A stretch of 64,000 nt of DNA from Haemonchus contortus (Eukaryota; Nematoda; Chromadorea; Rhabditida; Trichostrongylidae), in the NCBI GenBank assembly GCA_000469685.2, contig LS997564.1:17511615-17575614 (forward strand), in the 5' to 3' direction. The notes under the pieces are model-generated. The model had not been told where the DNA came from and did not search any database. It saw only the letters and a program-made list of their open reading frames with translations. This document shows positions 40,427 through 53,064 of the stretch, piece by piece (the stretch's first letter is position 1; each line of letters starts with the position of its first letter). The position numbers and the translations under genes were made by a program.

Positions 40427-43422
40427 CAGTACTCGCCATAAGAACTCAAAAATTCACAAGAATCCTTTAAATTCGCGTCTTTTCCGTCTTTTCTTTATAA
40501 ATCGCTTCGAAATGAAGTAATCGAGGAGAAAAAATACTGTTGAACTGAGCTCGTCGAGCTAGTTCTACAAGTTGATAAACTGAAATGTTGGAAATGCTCT
40601 TCTTGGATTGCGCCATGCACTTGAGCTCTATCCGAAAAGTGATTGCATGCACATGGGGTGCACGCTTCAGTTCTTGTAGAGGCTCATTGGTCCGTGAAGG
40701 TGATCTGTTTAGAAATTGTTCTGGATTGCGTCACGTACTCGACTTTACTCACTTCAATGTGAAAATGATTGTCTGGTTCTGTTCAGTCTCCATCGTTCAT
40801 TTATAATGTGAAGGCTGTAGAAGACTGCATCTGCGGCCTCTACACTCAACTCTGCTCTTTACAGGTTCCATAGAGAATCTTCTTCTTCTTCTCCCTAGCG
40901 TTAATCCCGCGCCGTCGCAGGGTCCGTTGTTCTTGTCAGCCGTCTCCATTTCATTCTATCTACGGCATCTTCCGTCGTCACCTTGGCTTCGGCGAGGTCC
41001 TTCTTGATCACGTCCCGCCATCTCTTCTTTGGTGCTCCTCGTGGTCGCTTACCTTGAGCCTCGAATTCCATTGGTTCCCTTATCGGATGGCTCTGTGGTC
41101 TTCTTAGTACATGCCCGAACCATCGCAGGCGCTGCTCTCTCATCTTCAGTTGAATTGGAGCTGTTTGCATAGCCGTCGTGACGTCTCCATTTCTGACCCG
41201 ATCCAGCCGCGTCCAGCCGCAGGCTCATCTGAGCATTCTCATTTCAGCGAATTGGAGCTGTCCTTCGTGGGATTTACTCACGGGCCAACACTCGCTGCCG
41301 TAGAGCATCGTGGGCCTTACCACTGTCCCATACCCTTTCCTTTCAGGGTCCTGGAGCACCGATGGTCGCAGAGGATACCGGTGGACTCCCTCCACTTCGT
41401 CCATGCCGCATTTATTCGGGATTTTACGGTCTGGTCCACGCTACTATCAGCGGCTAGATCACTTCCCAGATAGCGGAAGTCCTGGACCTTTTCGATGGCT
41501 TCCCCGCGACCGTCAACGATTGACTCCGTGCCCTCCTCGGAGCTGAGGAACTTGGTCTTCTTCACGTTCAGTCGGAGTTCACTCTCCGCCAATGCCCTCT
41601 GCCAATTCTGGAGTTTATCCTGGAGTTCATCACTGCTCTCCGCTATCAGAGCGATGTCATCAGCGTAGAGGATGGTCTTCAGTGGTCAATCCATGAGTTC
41701 TTCTGTGATGACGTCCATCGTGAGTAGGAAGAGGAACGGGCTTAGAGCTGATCCCTGGTGTACTCCAACCGTGACACCTATTGCTCCGGTTTGGCCGTGT
41801 GGAGTGCGTATTGTTGTGTTGGAGCCATCGTACATGTCCTTCACCAGAGAGATCAGGTGTTCCGGAACCTTTCGTTTTCGGAGCGTTCTCCAGAGGACTT
41901 GTCGCGGGAGATCGGTCGAAAGCCTTCTCTAGATCGAGGAAGGCTATGAACTTGTATAGCTATGAAGATGGCGTCCTTTCAGACTAAAGCCGAACCCTGA
42001 TTTCCCGGTAGTTGGAACTCCATCGCGTTTCCTTTCTGCTTGAAGATTGGAGCGGTACTTCTCCTCCATGCATCTGGGATTCTTCCTTCAGCGGTGACAG
42101 TGTTCAGGAATCGTGTGAGCCACTTTACCCCGTGGTACTCCATCCGGGCAAGTTGCCTTCCCAACCTTCATCTTTCCCATTGCTCTACGCACCTCATTCT
42201 CCGTCCAGAGATTGAATGGGTCAGCCGTTGCCTCTAATTGGGGGCTGTTCTGGCGGGCGAATTCTTCGTTGAGAAGCCCGTCGAAGTATTCCTTCCACCT
42301 ACGCCTGACCTCGCCAGGCTTCCTCAGTATTGCACCCTCGCTGTTCCTGACGGACTTCACTACCCCGATGTCCTGAGTGGCGCGGTGACGCGCTTTCGCC
42401 AGGCGGAAGACGAACTTTTCCCCTTCTCTATTGTCGAGTTTCTCATACAAGGCGTCCATTTCCGTGTTCTTCGCCTTCGCGACAGCAGCCTTGGCGAGCC
42501 TCTTGGAAGTTCTGTAGGCAGATAGGTCTCCTGGAGCGCGTGTCCTTTGCCAGCGCTTGTAAGCCGATTTCTTCTGCCTCATAACGTGTTGGACTTCGTC
42601 ATTCCAGAACCATGCTTCCTTGTCCCCTCGGGAACCACCTCGAGTTTCCCCCAGCGTTTCCTTTGCACATCGCAGGATGACCTCACAGCGTTGCTCCAAG
42701 TCTGCTGGATCGGCCCTTCGGGATATGGAAGTCCAGCTTCTTTCACGGGGAATCTTACAGTGTACAACGCAGCTACAAAAAGGTGAAGGGAAAAGGAAAA
42801 AATATTGTTTTATGATTTGGGCCTGACGAAGTTCGAAGTTTGGCGCCATACCAAGGGAGAAATTTCGATCTATAATAAGGTGTGGCCATAACAGTTCTGC
42901 GGATAGCAAAGAGCTGTCTATGACAGTGGAGTGCTTCAACACCATCTCCTCAGATTTTGCAGGAAAATTCCTCCAAAAATGGGGAAATGCCAGAAAAATC
43001 GACTCTGTTGTTTTGCCTTAAATTGATGTCAAATTCTCTATGGAACCTGTAAAGAGGAGTGTTGAGTGCAGAGGCCGTAGATGTAGTCATCTACAGCCTC
43101 TAACTCAAAAAAGGAACGATGGAGACTTGACAGAACCAATCAATCATTTTCACTCTTCAGGGACCAGTGGACCTCTACAGGAACTAAAGCGCGCACCCCG
43201 TGTGCATGCAATCACTTTTCGGATAGAGGTCAAGTGCATGGCGCAATCCAAGAAGAGCATTTTCATGATTTCAGGGTATCGACTTGTAGAGCTCGATGAG
43301 CTGAGTTCAACAACTACTTTCTCCTCGATTACTTTATTTTGAAGCGATTTATAAAGAAAAGACGAAAAAGACGCGAATTCGCGGTATTCTCGTGAATTTT
43401 TGAGTTCTCACGGCGAGTACTG
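40427..43422. mobile_element. Tc1-type foldback element split by an RTE insertion
   Basis: Inverted arms of about 400-450 bp (40,427-40,875 and 43,025-43,422) start CAGTACTCGCC and extend through GAACTCAAAAATTCAC. The left flank is TA (40,425-40,426); the right flank is CA where TA is expected. Copy A has the empty site near 8316 (GATATGTAGTTAGC). The original element was about 1.1 kb. An RTE-type retrotransposon then landed in it at 40,882-42,749. Confidence 0.8.
40882..42749 (-). pseudogene. 5'-truncated RTE-type retrotransposon
   Basis: The minus strand starts inside the endonuclease-RT linker (KIPRERSWTSISRRADPADL, 42,740) and keeps a long open frame to 42,088 (EAWFWNDEVQHVMRQKKSAY; KARHRATQDIGVVKSVRN; RRRWKEYFDGLLNEEF; GKATCPDGVP). 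Then come broken frames with NVKKTKFLSSE and VQDFRYLGSDL (41,592-41,317) and the C-terminal domain (41,170-40,901, LRWFGHVLRRPQSHPIREPM; GAPKKRWRDVIKKDLAE). It ends in TTC repeats (GAA on its own strand), as RTE elements do. GAATCTT at 40,875-40,881 and 42,750-42,756 is the target duplication. It is relatively young but lacks the endonuclease. Confidence 0.9.
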
Positions 43423-43570
43423 CAGTTAGCTGCGCATTAACATCTAACAAGCCCACCTCAGATTTCCCACCACCTTGCAAATATGTATAGAGGAAAGAAA
43501 CGGAGGATGGAGGCTTTTTAAGGTGTCCAGACAACTGAAACCCTTCCTCTCAACATACTATATCTATATC

Positions 43571-44730
43571 GGGAGTCGGTATTTGGGTCCAGATCTGCTT
43601 CGCACCTTTCTCGCCCATCCACTCACTCGCCTGTGTGGTGACCTCACTTAGTTGGTTGGCTGGTGAGCTCTCTGACAGTCTCAGTGAACTGATATTGATC
43701 ACATGACTCGGAAAATTTATCTTTATTATTATTACTATTATCAATATTGTTATGACCTCGAATTTCAAAACAGTATATAGTAAGGGCAAGACGTTGTATT
43801 ATATAAGGTCAAGAGAATCACATTATATGTAAACTATGTAGCTTTATCAGTGACTTCTCCAAACATCTTTTTGTAAACTATTACTCTACTCTTGCTCTAT
43901 TATGCTATGCATTATTAAATATGCTAAGTTAGCACGTGATGCTTTCCTCTCGCTCAGGAGATTTGAAGTCGCTGTAGCTGCACCTAAGGTGTCTGAAAAG
44001 TAAGGATTTTGGTATGCACAGCTCATACTGATTTCGGGTTCTGCGGATAAATGGAAGGGGTTTGGAGTTAGAGAAGGAACAGGAAGGGAATGTGCGAGTT
44101 GTGGAAGGGCTGAAGCTGCATAAAGCAGAGGTGGCATAGTGTACCCGCTGGGCTAGCTAAATACTGGGAATAGGAAGGAGCAAAAGTAGCAGGCAACCTT
44201 CAGAGCCGGAGAAAGCGCTGTGATCAAATTCAGGGGGGTTCGAATGAATTGTGCTCGATGAAAAGCACACTACAGCGGAGATTTGTAATGCTCTCTTCTA
44301 CGTATTCAAATGCCTTCGGGTGACCCCTAAGAAAGCGATGCAAGGTGCCAGAGTGTGAAAAGATACTCTCTGTTAACTAACTCGCCTGCGGGCGCGTTGA
44401 GAGGATAACCTTGAAAGGCTTTCCACAATGTACCGAATAAATTCATTTCCACCTTCCTATGATTTTTCAAAAGACTTCTTTAGCTTTCACAGCTTTCTGA
44501 GGTGCATTACTTATGCGTAGCATATTTCTTTGTTTTGTTTTATTTTATTTTCCATGATTCAAAATAACCTGGTTTCTCTCTCATACATTCGATACTGTTT
44601 CACGCCAACCTAGAGGACTGATAGAGAGGACACCAGCAAGCCAATAAAGCGAGGTCACCCCGCAGGTGAGTGAGTGGATAGGCGAGGAAGGGGCGATGTA
44701 AGTAGAATTGGATACAAATTGACTCACCCA
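43571..44730. mobile_element. hAT-type nonautonomous element, copy 1
   Basis: An 1160-bp element with TCTATATC on both sides (43,563-43,570 and 44,731-44,738); copy A has a single TCTATATC near 8992-8999. Ends are GGGAGTCGG and, on the right, GACTCACCCA. Subterminal inverted repeats include TTCGCACCTTTCTCGCCCA and CCACTCACTCGCCTG. Eight-bp duplications and this end form fit hAT. No transposase ORF is seen. A second copy is at 58,239. Confidence 0.85.
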
Positions 44731-45234
44731 TCTATATCGTACCGAGCCGTAAAAGGTCGCAGAGAGTTCATATCGTGCATCGACAACCTCACCTAGGTTT
44801 TGATCAGCTACTGCGAACAGCTTTTTCTAACTAAGCTCTAGATGCGAGGATCACACTTGCTTAGTACATTTAACTCTAGTTGCCTCTTTCCTTTGAGCGC
44901 CGTCCTGCTCTCCACATCAGAAAGGAGAACGAGGACATCTAAACCCGTTACTCTATTAATATACTTGAATAAGGTAAATTTCTTTCACTCTTACTTCATG
45001 TTGCCCTTAACCAGAATGGCTACCGAATAGATTTCTTTGCCCTAGAAGAGGTCACATATGGGGAGAACGGCCGTTGCCGCTGTGGTCTCGCGATGACATG
45101 ACGGTACCACCAGATGTCAATTGAGCGATTATATTGCATTTCTCCGTGTTACCTTCTCTTTGGGTGACTGTCGTGGACCAAGCATAAATCGTAGGACCCA
45201 CTGACAACTGCGACATTTGTCAGTTACCGCGACT

Positions 45235-45375
45235 TTCAGTTCGCTTCAGTTCGTTGCATAGCTTCGAAAGCTCCGAATTACGGTCTGGACAGGGCCTAGT
45301 CAGGGCACTGAAGCTAAGCAACAATTCACAGCGAATTGACGCTCAGAAGGAGCAACCGATTGGTATTTGACGCGA
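45235..45375 (+). CDS. Possible VWA gene exon 3, copy B
   Basis: The counterpart of 12,217-12,355. One frame is open (LHSFESSELRSGQGLVRALK, then LSNNSQRIDAQKEQ), while the frame expected from exon 2 has the same TAG as copy A. Its coding status is unresolved. Confidence 0.33.
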
Positions 45376-45477
45376 GGTGATTCCGACAAAGAAGAAAGAA
45401 TCCTGTCCATTATAAATTTGAATTTCCGATTGACTGCCATCGGATCTCTCCAAAGCAATCGGTTTTATGCAATTTAG

Positions 45478-46239
45478 GCTGAGCGAGTAGAACAAAAAAT
45501 CGTCATAGTGCTATCGGATGGCGATGTTGATACAGGACCATGTTGTAAACAATACAACGTAACTCTACAATGTGGTCGAAAAGGTATATGATCAATTGGT
45601 ATCCGTCCCACCACGTTCGGCGGCACTCCTGATCTGGTACAGTAATGATCCTGCCCATAGGGATCATTTTTACCCGCCAATCACAGCCTCAGGTCATGAC
45701 CCATCCAAAACATAACACCTCATATAGAATGTCGTTCATCCTTGAGACACGATATGAACCGGAACATGACTGATAAAATGCAGAAAAATAGCCGATATAG
45801 CGACACGAATATTCGCGGATATGAAGAATAGCCCCGGTCTGTCGAGAGGACAGACGAGCGCGAGTCCCATCTAATGTCCTCGGCCGTAGGTTATCTGGTT
45901 GAGTATATAGGAGTTGGCGGTGAGGTCTTCCGAAACGTGGCGTCGTCCTTGGCAGCTATGGTCGGGGAACCAGAGCATCGGAGAGCCTTGAATACGGTCG
46001 TGCCCGGTGTTTATATGGTTCTCAGCCTTATCGCCGCCGCCGTCTGAAAACACAACATAAAGCTGGGAATTAATTTGAAGGCAAGTTCACCTGTGAATGT
46101 CAACCGTACCATAAACCTCGGGGTTGATACATGCACTCTGTTAACTCATGCTTTACCAGCCTTTACAGTGCCTAGATCATGCTCTGACGAGGAAATACAT
46201 TTGCAAACTTTCAAGCAAGAAGAAGAAGAAGCAAGAAAG
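45478..46239 (+). pseudogene. VWA gene exon 4, copy B, disrupted
   Basis: Begins AERVEQKIVIVLSDGDVDTG in frame after a CAATTTAG acceptor, matching exon 4 of copy A, but meets TGA (near 45,590). A 529-bp segment (45,640-46,168) absent from copy A separates it from its end, CSDEEIHLQTFKQEEEARK (about 46,178-46,239). The donor that follows is also lost (GAAAGTGAAA instead of GAAAGGTGAG). Right after it the foreign helicase/gypsy block begins, so this copy of the gene cannot make a normal VWA protein. Confidence 0.65.
45640..46239 (+). repeat. Direct repeat bracketing the 11-kb block, left copy
   Basis: Starts CAGTAATGAT and ends with the VWA exon end GCAAGAAAG. It matches 57,419-57,991 in the same orientation. 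It contains a segment of about 500 bp of unknown origin with short minus-strand ORFs, plus about 70 bp of VWA exon. Confidence 0.75.
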
Positions 46240-46282
46240 TGAAACTAATATTTTCTTGTTCACATACTGCACAGTATGAATG

Positions 46283-48420
46283 TCAATGGTCAGTGTGAGG
46301 TGTATCCAATTGCGCTAATTTCGAGCAGATTACGTCCAATGCGGAGTTTTGTACCGCTACGATAAGTACCATCTTGCCTTTTTTGACTGCCTCTACTGCC
46401 ATGAGTGTGGAGCAGAGTGACTTGCCTGCCCCGTATGCGCTGTCGATGACAAGGAGAGGCAAATATTTCTGGACCTACTTTATTGCGTTGAGCTGGTGAC
46501 TATACATGCTTACGCGTTCGCCTGCGGCTGTGGTGATCCTTCGTGTTTTAGCGGGGTACTAGGGAAGGTGGCGTCTCCTGGCAAAATTGCACGGGCCGCG
46601 GACCACGCCTTACTCTAGGGAGTAAATAGGCGTGAAACTGACGTGCCTTCCAGCAGTGTCAATATGGTGTTGGACTTGTCTTCGGTCAAGCTGTTTACAT
46701 CTGAAAGTATGTCCCGGCGGAAATACGACCGTATGTCATTCTTCATCACTGCGGACTTCCGTCCACGTCAATCAGGTTACATGCGAAGAGCATGTAATCT
46801 GATTGACGTGGACGAAAGTCCGCAGTGATGAACGTATTGGGACGGAGACGTGCAAACTCTACGACTGTCGACTCTACGAACAATTTTTATTCACCTGACT
46901 AATTGTAAGGTGCGGTGGCCCTCCATAAAATTTGAAAAGCTTGTTGAGCTTGCGATATGACAGAAACGACGTGTCCGAGTGTCACACGGGGATCTCGGTG
47001 AATAAGGGCAAATTTGTCCACACGCCATAGGGTAGATTTGCGGTGGTGACGCGCCTGTTCTACGGTTTCTGGGTAGGGAAGAAGTTTCATGAACTTGGTG
47101 GACGGTAGCAGGGCTTATACCCATACGAGGTCACCAATCAAAATGTGGAAAACATCGATCCGATGTTTTCCGGTGAGGATATTGACTGAGTATTGGTCGG
47201 GCATGACGGTGTGGAGGTCTATACGATCACTCATGGGAACCTCTATATGTGCACGGATTCGAGGTGCGCTTCCGTACCAAAAAGGGATTTTACGCGGTAT
47301 AGCACTGGGTGTATTCCTTTGTGGAGGCGTAATCCCCGGACATAACTAAGCATTTCGCGTGCGGATGTTGCTTCCACAGGTGCAATGCATTCAATACGTG
47401 TTTATATAGATAAAAGTGACGTTGGCGGAAGCTTCTATGGCTTGCGGTACGACGGCATCAATGATGGACGCCGGGCGACTTTTTAGGTGTAAGCGTGATG
47501 CTATTAGCTTTGTTCAATGAATGGTGCAATCTGCTATAACCTGCTGCGGTGGTGCGCTCGAATTTCGAAGCAGGTAGTTCGAGGGCGATAACTCGGGACG
47601 CATTTTAGGGACGAGTAGGTGGCTCCAATACTCCAATAGTGATTAACAGACGACTCGGTTTCAAGCTCGATTTCTCCAGATTTCAAGGATATTTTGAAGA
47701 GGCGTTCGCGTACGTGGCTTGATGTGGGTTTGTTCCCCATCGCAGTTTTCAGTGAAATGAAACATTGGCCGTGCTGGCGGGTTTACTCCGTGAAATTTTC
47801 GATATGAGGCAGACGCGGTGTTCACTCTTTTTCTGTGATATTGAGCTGTATCCAGCATTAAGATTGTTATTGGTTGGCGATTTTTAGGGAGAGGGAAGTA
47901 ATGGGCTGATTAAACCGCGACGAGGCCTCAGAAGGACGCTCGTCGTTTGTAGTTGGCGCCTTCTCGCTATACAGATGCTGGAATGCCTCTTCGAGCGGCA
48001 GTTGATCCATAAGTTCGTCGATATCGGACTGCTCCAGGGTTCGCTGGTCATGTGTTGTGCTGTTGACGAAGGTGAAAGTAATATAAAAGGGTATTGTAGG
48101 CTAGTAGGGGCTGACATTGTTGTGGCCGAGGCCCCGTGAAGAGAAAGGTAAATTACCTGCAAGGTGTGTGTGTTGAAAGATTAAGTGTGGATGAAATACG
48201 TTATGCGACGACATGGCACGTGTTAAATTCGGAGACGACGAACGAGGAAGTGGAAGTTTATGGTGAAGTGGACGAAGCGGAGTTAATAGAAATGGTTAGA
48301 GGTGGGTTAATAGGATATGGTATGCGACACTGTGGGCACGATGATATGGGGTGCGTGAGTAGATGGTCGTTGAAGAGTCACTGAAGGTAGATAAATGGAA
48401 GATAGTATGACAAGGAGAGA
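46283..48420 (-). pseudogene. Truncated superfamily-1-helicase-like ORF
   Basis: Minus-strand coding in several frames ends with MYSHQLNAIK, a TAG, then VQKYLPLLVIDSAYGAGKSL and CSTLMAVEAVKKGKMVLIVA, then VQNSALDVICSKLAQLD and a stop at 46,283. AYGAGKS is a Walker A (ATP-binding) loop, and VAVQNSALDVI resembles motif Ia of UPF1-like SF1 helicases. Everything after motif Ia (Walker B and the C-terminal half) is missing. Upstream frames (46,840-48,160) read KIPFWYGSAPRIRAHIEVPM and KLLPYPETVEQARHHRKSTL, of unknown fold. It lies about 0.5 kb downstream of the gypsy integrase on the same strand. It may be the retroelement's extra gene or a host-derived helicase relic. Confidence 0.55.
46742..46832. 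repeat. Near-perfect 42-bp palindrome with 7-nt loop
   Basis: Arms 46,742-46,783 and 46,791-46,832 match at 40 of 42 positions around CGAAGAG. The arm starts TTCATCACTGCGGACTT. It lies within the helicase-like ORF, so the coding strand reads the same 14 codons forward and then in complement. Confidence 0.92.
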
Positions 48421-49049
48421 TGGAGAAACTACCTGTCGTGATCCCGCGGTCGCAAGTTATATCGTGTGGGAGTAGCAGGATCTTATAGGGGGTGTTGTGT
48501 TTTCGTCGGTGAAGTCCGCGTCAAGTCATGATGATGGCCTGATATGTCGTGGGGAGTTCGTTGATAAAGGACTCCTCTTTTGGGATGGTAGAGAGAGTTG
48601 ATGTGTGCCCGCTGTAGTCGATTACCTTTTCGACTTGATTGAGGTGAACCCGAGTTTATACTGCGGAGATGTGATGCTTAATATAGTGGCGTGAAGTGGT
48701 TCAACGCGAAGAGCTCGGAACTGGTAGCGAAGTTTTCGCGCGAGCCCTGTTTGCTAGTAGAGTTGTGGAAAACACCCGGTTCCTTGCTCTAATCTGCGAC
48801 GGGCGCGCTGCTTTGTCGTACTGTGCTGCCATCGATTGTTTGTAGGTCGCGCATGTTCCGCAGCTTGTTTTCATGTTGAGTGGAGTGCGGACACGAGTTG
48901 TGCTCTATACTCGTCAGTTTCAGATGGACCGGGTATCAGAGATTTGGTTTGCGGGAGTAAGATGCGGTCGATGGTAAACACCGGGTCTCTCCCAAACATA
49001 GGGGAAGGGGGTGTTTCGCCCGTTGCTTCGTGCACCGATGTTTTATAGT

Positions 49050-49600
49050 AGAAGGTCGCGCAAGGAACGAATAAATCCTAGTCTTCTTTCAGGTTGATGA
49101 GCTTAGAGAGCATAGATTTGAACATGCGAAATGTGCGTTTTGTTGAGCCAGTTTTCAATGAATGGTAAGGGGTTGCAAACCTATGCTGAATAACAAGAAG
49201 GTTGCAATTTCTAGGTAGAAGTGGGATGTGAAATTTGATGCCTGGTCCGAAACGAGCTCAGACATAGTGCCATAATTTAGGACGCAGTTAGAGAGAAGAG
49301 TGTGTACAATGGTATGCGCACGTGCGTGTGGTAGTGGCGTAGGGATAACGTATCTTGTGAACCAACATACCAGTTTGGAGTTTGAAGTTATACTTATTCC
49401 CTTATTCCGTGGTCTTTAGGGGGGCCCCAAGGTCGAGACCTACCTTTGCGAATACACTTTCGCTATGCACAGGAATCATACTTTCGCAGAAAGTGGGCTT
49501 TAAATTACGTTGCATCTGACAGAAGAGGCATTCCTCGGACGTCAGAGTGGATAGTTGGCCAGTAATATTTGCGTGGTAGTTCAGTTAGCGTCTTTTTTCC
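49050..49600 (-). pseudogene. gypsy integrase
   Basis: TSEECLFCQMQRNLKPTFCE carries the C-x-x-C half of the HHCC zinc finger, followed by VFAKVGLDLGAPL with the first catalytic Asp region. In other frames WFTRYVIPTPLPHARAHTIV and ELVSDQASNFTSHFYLEIA cover the second catalytic Asp. Integrase joins the cDNA to host DNA. Frame breaks make it nonfunctional. Confidence 0.65.
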
Positions 49601-50010
49601 AACTAGTATGCCTTCCAGAGAGGGCGCTACTGTGATGGGCGTCGAAGAGCAGGCGGAAAATTTTTTGGGGTGTCAGCAATAAAGACTGGCTACCGCTGAG
49701 CATGGAAAGTTTGTAATAAATACACTCATCAGTATTCGGATTAGTACGCAGTGCCATTGCAGTAGCTTTGAAGAGAAACTCGTAGCTTATGGTGGGCGGT
49801 GAGGGTTGAGCAGTCTTAACTAGCCATACTAGGCGAAGAAATTATCCCGCTGCTGCTCTTGACGGAAATCTATAAGCTCTGACTGCCGCGAACAAAGGTG
49901 CGATTAGCCCTGGCGGGAGGAGTGGGCTCAATTAGCTTTACTTAAACATGAAGACTGAGCGGAAAATCTATTATATCCTGCAGCTCCGGGTCTGCCACGG
50001 TCACGGTGTT

Positions 50011-51300
50011 CTAGTCGTAAAAACTTGATAACGCGTCCGCGACGGTGTTTTTGATTCTCTTAATATGGACGACCTTGATATTATTGTAGCTCTGCAGCAC
50101 GTTGAGCCGACGCGCTAGGTTGTCGTGTGTTTTGTTTTTGTTTAGAAGGAAAGTTAGCGGCTTATGGTCACTGTGAAATGTGACTTGGGTCACGAAATGC
50201 ATGGTCTGAACTGGTGTAGTGCGCAAAAATGGCACCTTACTCTGTTTGAACGGCTGGCAATCGGCGTTTTGTTTCTGTTCAAGTGCAATACAGTAAGCTT
50301 GGCGTAGAACTTATTAGAACTGGGTTGTCTCCCTGCATAAGAGCGCCTGCTTGCACAACAAAGCTGGCGTCTGTAAAGATGTGAAAAGGTTCGTTGCAGT
50401 CAGGGTAACCTAAGATAGGTTCATCGATTAGAGCATCGTATAGCTCGCAGAACGTGGCTTCTTGAAGCTCTACCCGTTGGAATTCGTTGCTTTTACGGGT
50501 TAGCCTAGTGATTAGTGATTCTGCTACGTTGGCAAAATTGAGGATGAATCCACGGAAAAAACCCGACCGTGCCCAGAAGCCGTTCCACCTCCTCAGTATT
50601 GGCGGGAGCAGAAAACTCGCAAACCGCCCATGTGTTGGTCTCAGCGGGTGAATATGAGTCCTTGTTAATTTCGTGCCCCAGGAAAGTGATCTGTTTTTAG
50701 CAAAAACGCATTTTTTAGTTAATGCCTTTAGGTTGAATCGGCGAAGACGTAGTAATAGTACCTAGTCTAGGGATGTGAGGCAAGACTCAAAATGCTTGTT
50801 ATAAACGAGTATGTCATCAATGCAGGTAAGAAGGTTGCCCTCTAAGCCGCCCAAAACTTTGGACATTATGCGTACGAAATAGCTACCGGCTGACTTTGAG
50901 CCGAAGGGAAGGTGGGTCATTCGGTAGATCCTACTCGGTAATGACTCCGCATTTATAGCTGCTTTTTCCGTCGAGTGGAACCTGCAAATAACCGCTGACG
51001 AAATCCAATGCAGTATTACTGTAGGAAGCTATTACCATCGAACTTCTTAGAGCGTTGTCAATACGTGGGATAGATACGGGTCTAGAAGTGTTTTAGCTTA
51101 CTTCATTGCTTGGACGTCTCATGTCGAGGCATACCCGGAGAGTGTTATCCTTTTTGCGAAGTACTACTGAATTATGAAGCCGACGGATTAGGATTCTTCC
51201 ATGACCCCCATTTTTAGTAGTAGGTTGATGTGTTTCTGGATCTCCTCGCGATATTTGCCAGGTACCTTACATGGACGGATTTTTGCGGGTGGGTTATCTG
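50011..51300 (-). pseudogene. gypsy reverse transcriptase and RNase H
   Basis: IRPCKVPGKYREEIQKHINL with LLKMGVMEES opens the RT. MTHLPFGSKSAGSYF is the conserved LPFGL-type box, and LLTCIDDILVYNKHFESC holds the catalytic x-x-D-D (I-D-D) near 50,815. FRGFILNFANVAESLITRLT closes the connection. RNase H shows FHIFTDASFVVQAGALMQ and HSDHKPLTFLLNKNKTHDNL, ending IKNTVADALSSF at 50,011. The RT copies the RNA and RNase H removes it. Several stops are present. Confidence 0.8.
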
Positions 51301-51899
51301 TGGTACATATGTAGACTTTTCCCACTATGCAGCTGCAAACGTCTCACTGTTGACGGGAGAAGACGTCAGCATAGCCGTCTAAGAGAGTACGGAGTATGTT
51401 GAGTGACCGTGACATCACATTGATCGAGGTTGATTCTATAAGAAGGATCGACCACGTCAAATGAGTCCATACAGGTTGCCGCTATGGGGGTGCGCGTAGG
51501 CTCGCCATAATCGGTCGGAGCGAATAGTCGATAGCATGGCCCTTGCTATATGCGTGACTACGTACAGCGTCTGAGGTTGATTGGTAGGATTAGATACCAG
51601 TGTAGTACTGGTTGTTTAGAATTGGTTATGGCGGGAGCTACAGTAAGGTTTCTTTGAAAAAGGCATAATGCCTGAGAAAAGAGCGTGAAACTTGTGGCTT
51701 CTCCCAGGTTGTTTAGGGTGCATAGGACTAAGGTTTCATGTTTGGCTGAAGTTTCATAGTATCCCTTAAGCGCAACGGGAAGGGGTTCAGGGGAAAAGGT
51801 TGAAGTTGATATGAGGCTTGACCCAGGGGGATGGTGGCTTGGCCGAAAGATACCTGATGATTTTTGAAGCCGATAGTTAGCTGGAAGCAAAGCCAGGAC

Positions 51900-52330
51900 A
51901 TCATTTCTCAAGATACCTTTGTACGCTGAGTTGAAGTTAGGAACGCACAAACCCTTAGTGAAATGCAAAATGTGAGGGAGACAGATATTGACAATTCTTA
52001 ATTTGACTTTCTTTGATCCAGCCATTGGGACGTGGATGCCTGCCATGCCCATCGCCGTGACAGATTGTGGAGGGTCTAACGTAAAGATACCCAAGCTGCA
52101 CAAAGATTTTGCGAATGATACTGGATCCTGTGTCAATTAATGCTGATACATTGACCCTAGTTGACCGTAATCCGTATGTGCGTGGAAAGGGTTGAGTCGC
52201 TAACGGTAAGGTGTAAACTGTAGGAAAGAGGAATGGGAACTCCGCGGGAGTACTGTAGTTTTGCGGCGCTGGCACTGGCTGGGTGTGGCTTCGCCCCATT
52301 CTGCTGCAGAAGCGAGCCACCTACTGAAAC
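51900..52330 (-). pseudogene. gypsy-type aspartic protease region
   Basis: VNVSALIDTGSSIIRKIFVQ contains the D-T-G active site of retroviral-type proteases, followed by about 60 residues (GMAGIHVPMAGSKKVKLRIV) in an adjoining frame. It would cleave the Gag-Pol polyprotein. Position between gag and RT is as expected. Confidence 0.6.
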
Positions 52331-53064
52331 AAATGCGGAGGAATTTGGCTGCCAATGTTTAGTATGAAAATGCGAGACAGGAGTTGGGCTGAAATCACTA
52401 TGCAACAAAGAGTGACCCATGTTTTATAAACTGTTGTTAAGAAGCTGGCCAAGCTAGGAGGAAAGAATGGGGTCGAGAGGGTACTAAGCTTAGTTGGGTC
52501 GTGGTGAGATGCCGCGCTAGTGTGAGTTTTCAAGGCTACATTATCTCCTTCAAGCGCTGCCCATAGCTCAGTGAAGTGTCGTTCGGGGACGAATTCGTTG
52601 ATATTGATGATGACCAAGTTATGGAATAGGGTAAGAGTCGGAGGTGGGTACTTTGAGGTCGTTAAATTAGTGTTCAATTACGTTTATGGTAAAACGAGGA
52701 ATAACGCGAAACAATTTAGACATTGGTATATATTGTGAAACGGAATCGTTGAAAGGAAATTCAAACAATAACCTGTTTCACATAGCACGGCACTGGCAGT
52801 GTGAAAAATAGTGTTAGTGACAGGGTTGAGAAAAGCTTTCCAGGTAGCCTTGTCTGGAAGAAATACAAAGATGGAAAGTAGTTAGAAGCATGACTTATTG
52901 TATGACAATAGCGAGTACATGGAAGGCAAAAGCTGGCGCATAATTTATGCGGATGATGTTGTTTCCCACGAACTTGGCTTTAATGTATGATTGCTGGGAT
53001 ATTTCTCATGGCTACTGTGGGATTAGCGGAAATCGCGGCTACTGAAGAAGCACTGAAGGAATTA

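Noticed and set aside
41111..42945. Many overlapping plus-strand ORFs
   Set aside because: They are shadows of the minus-strand RTE reverse transcriptase.
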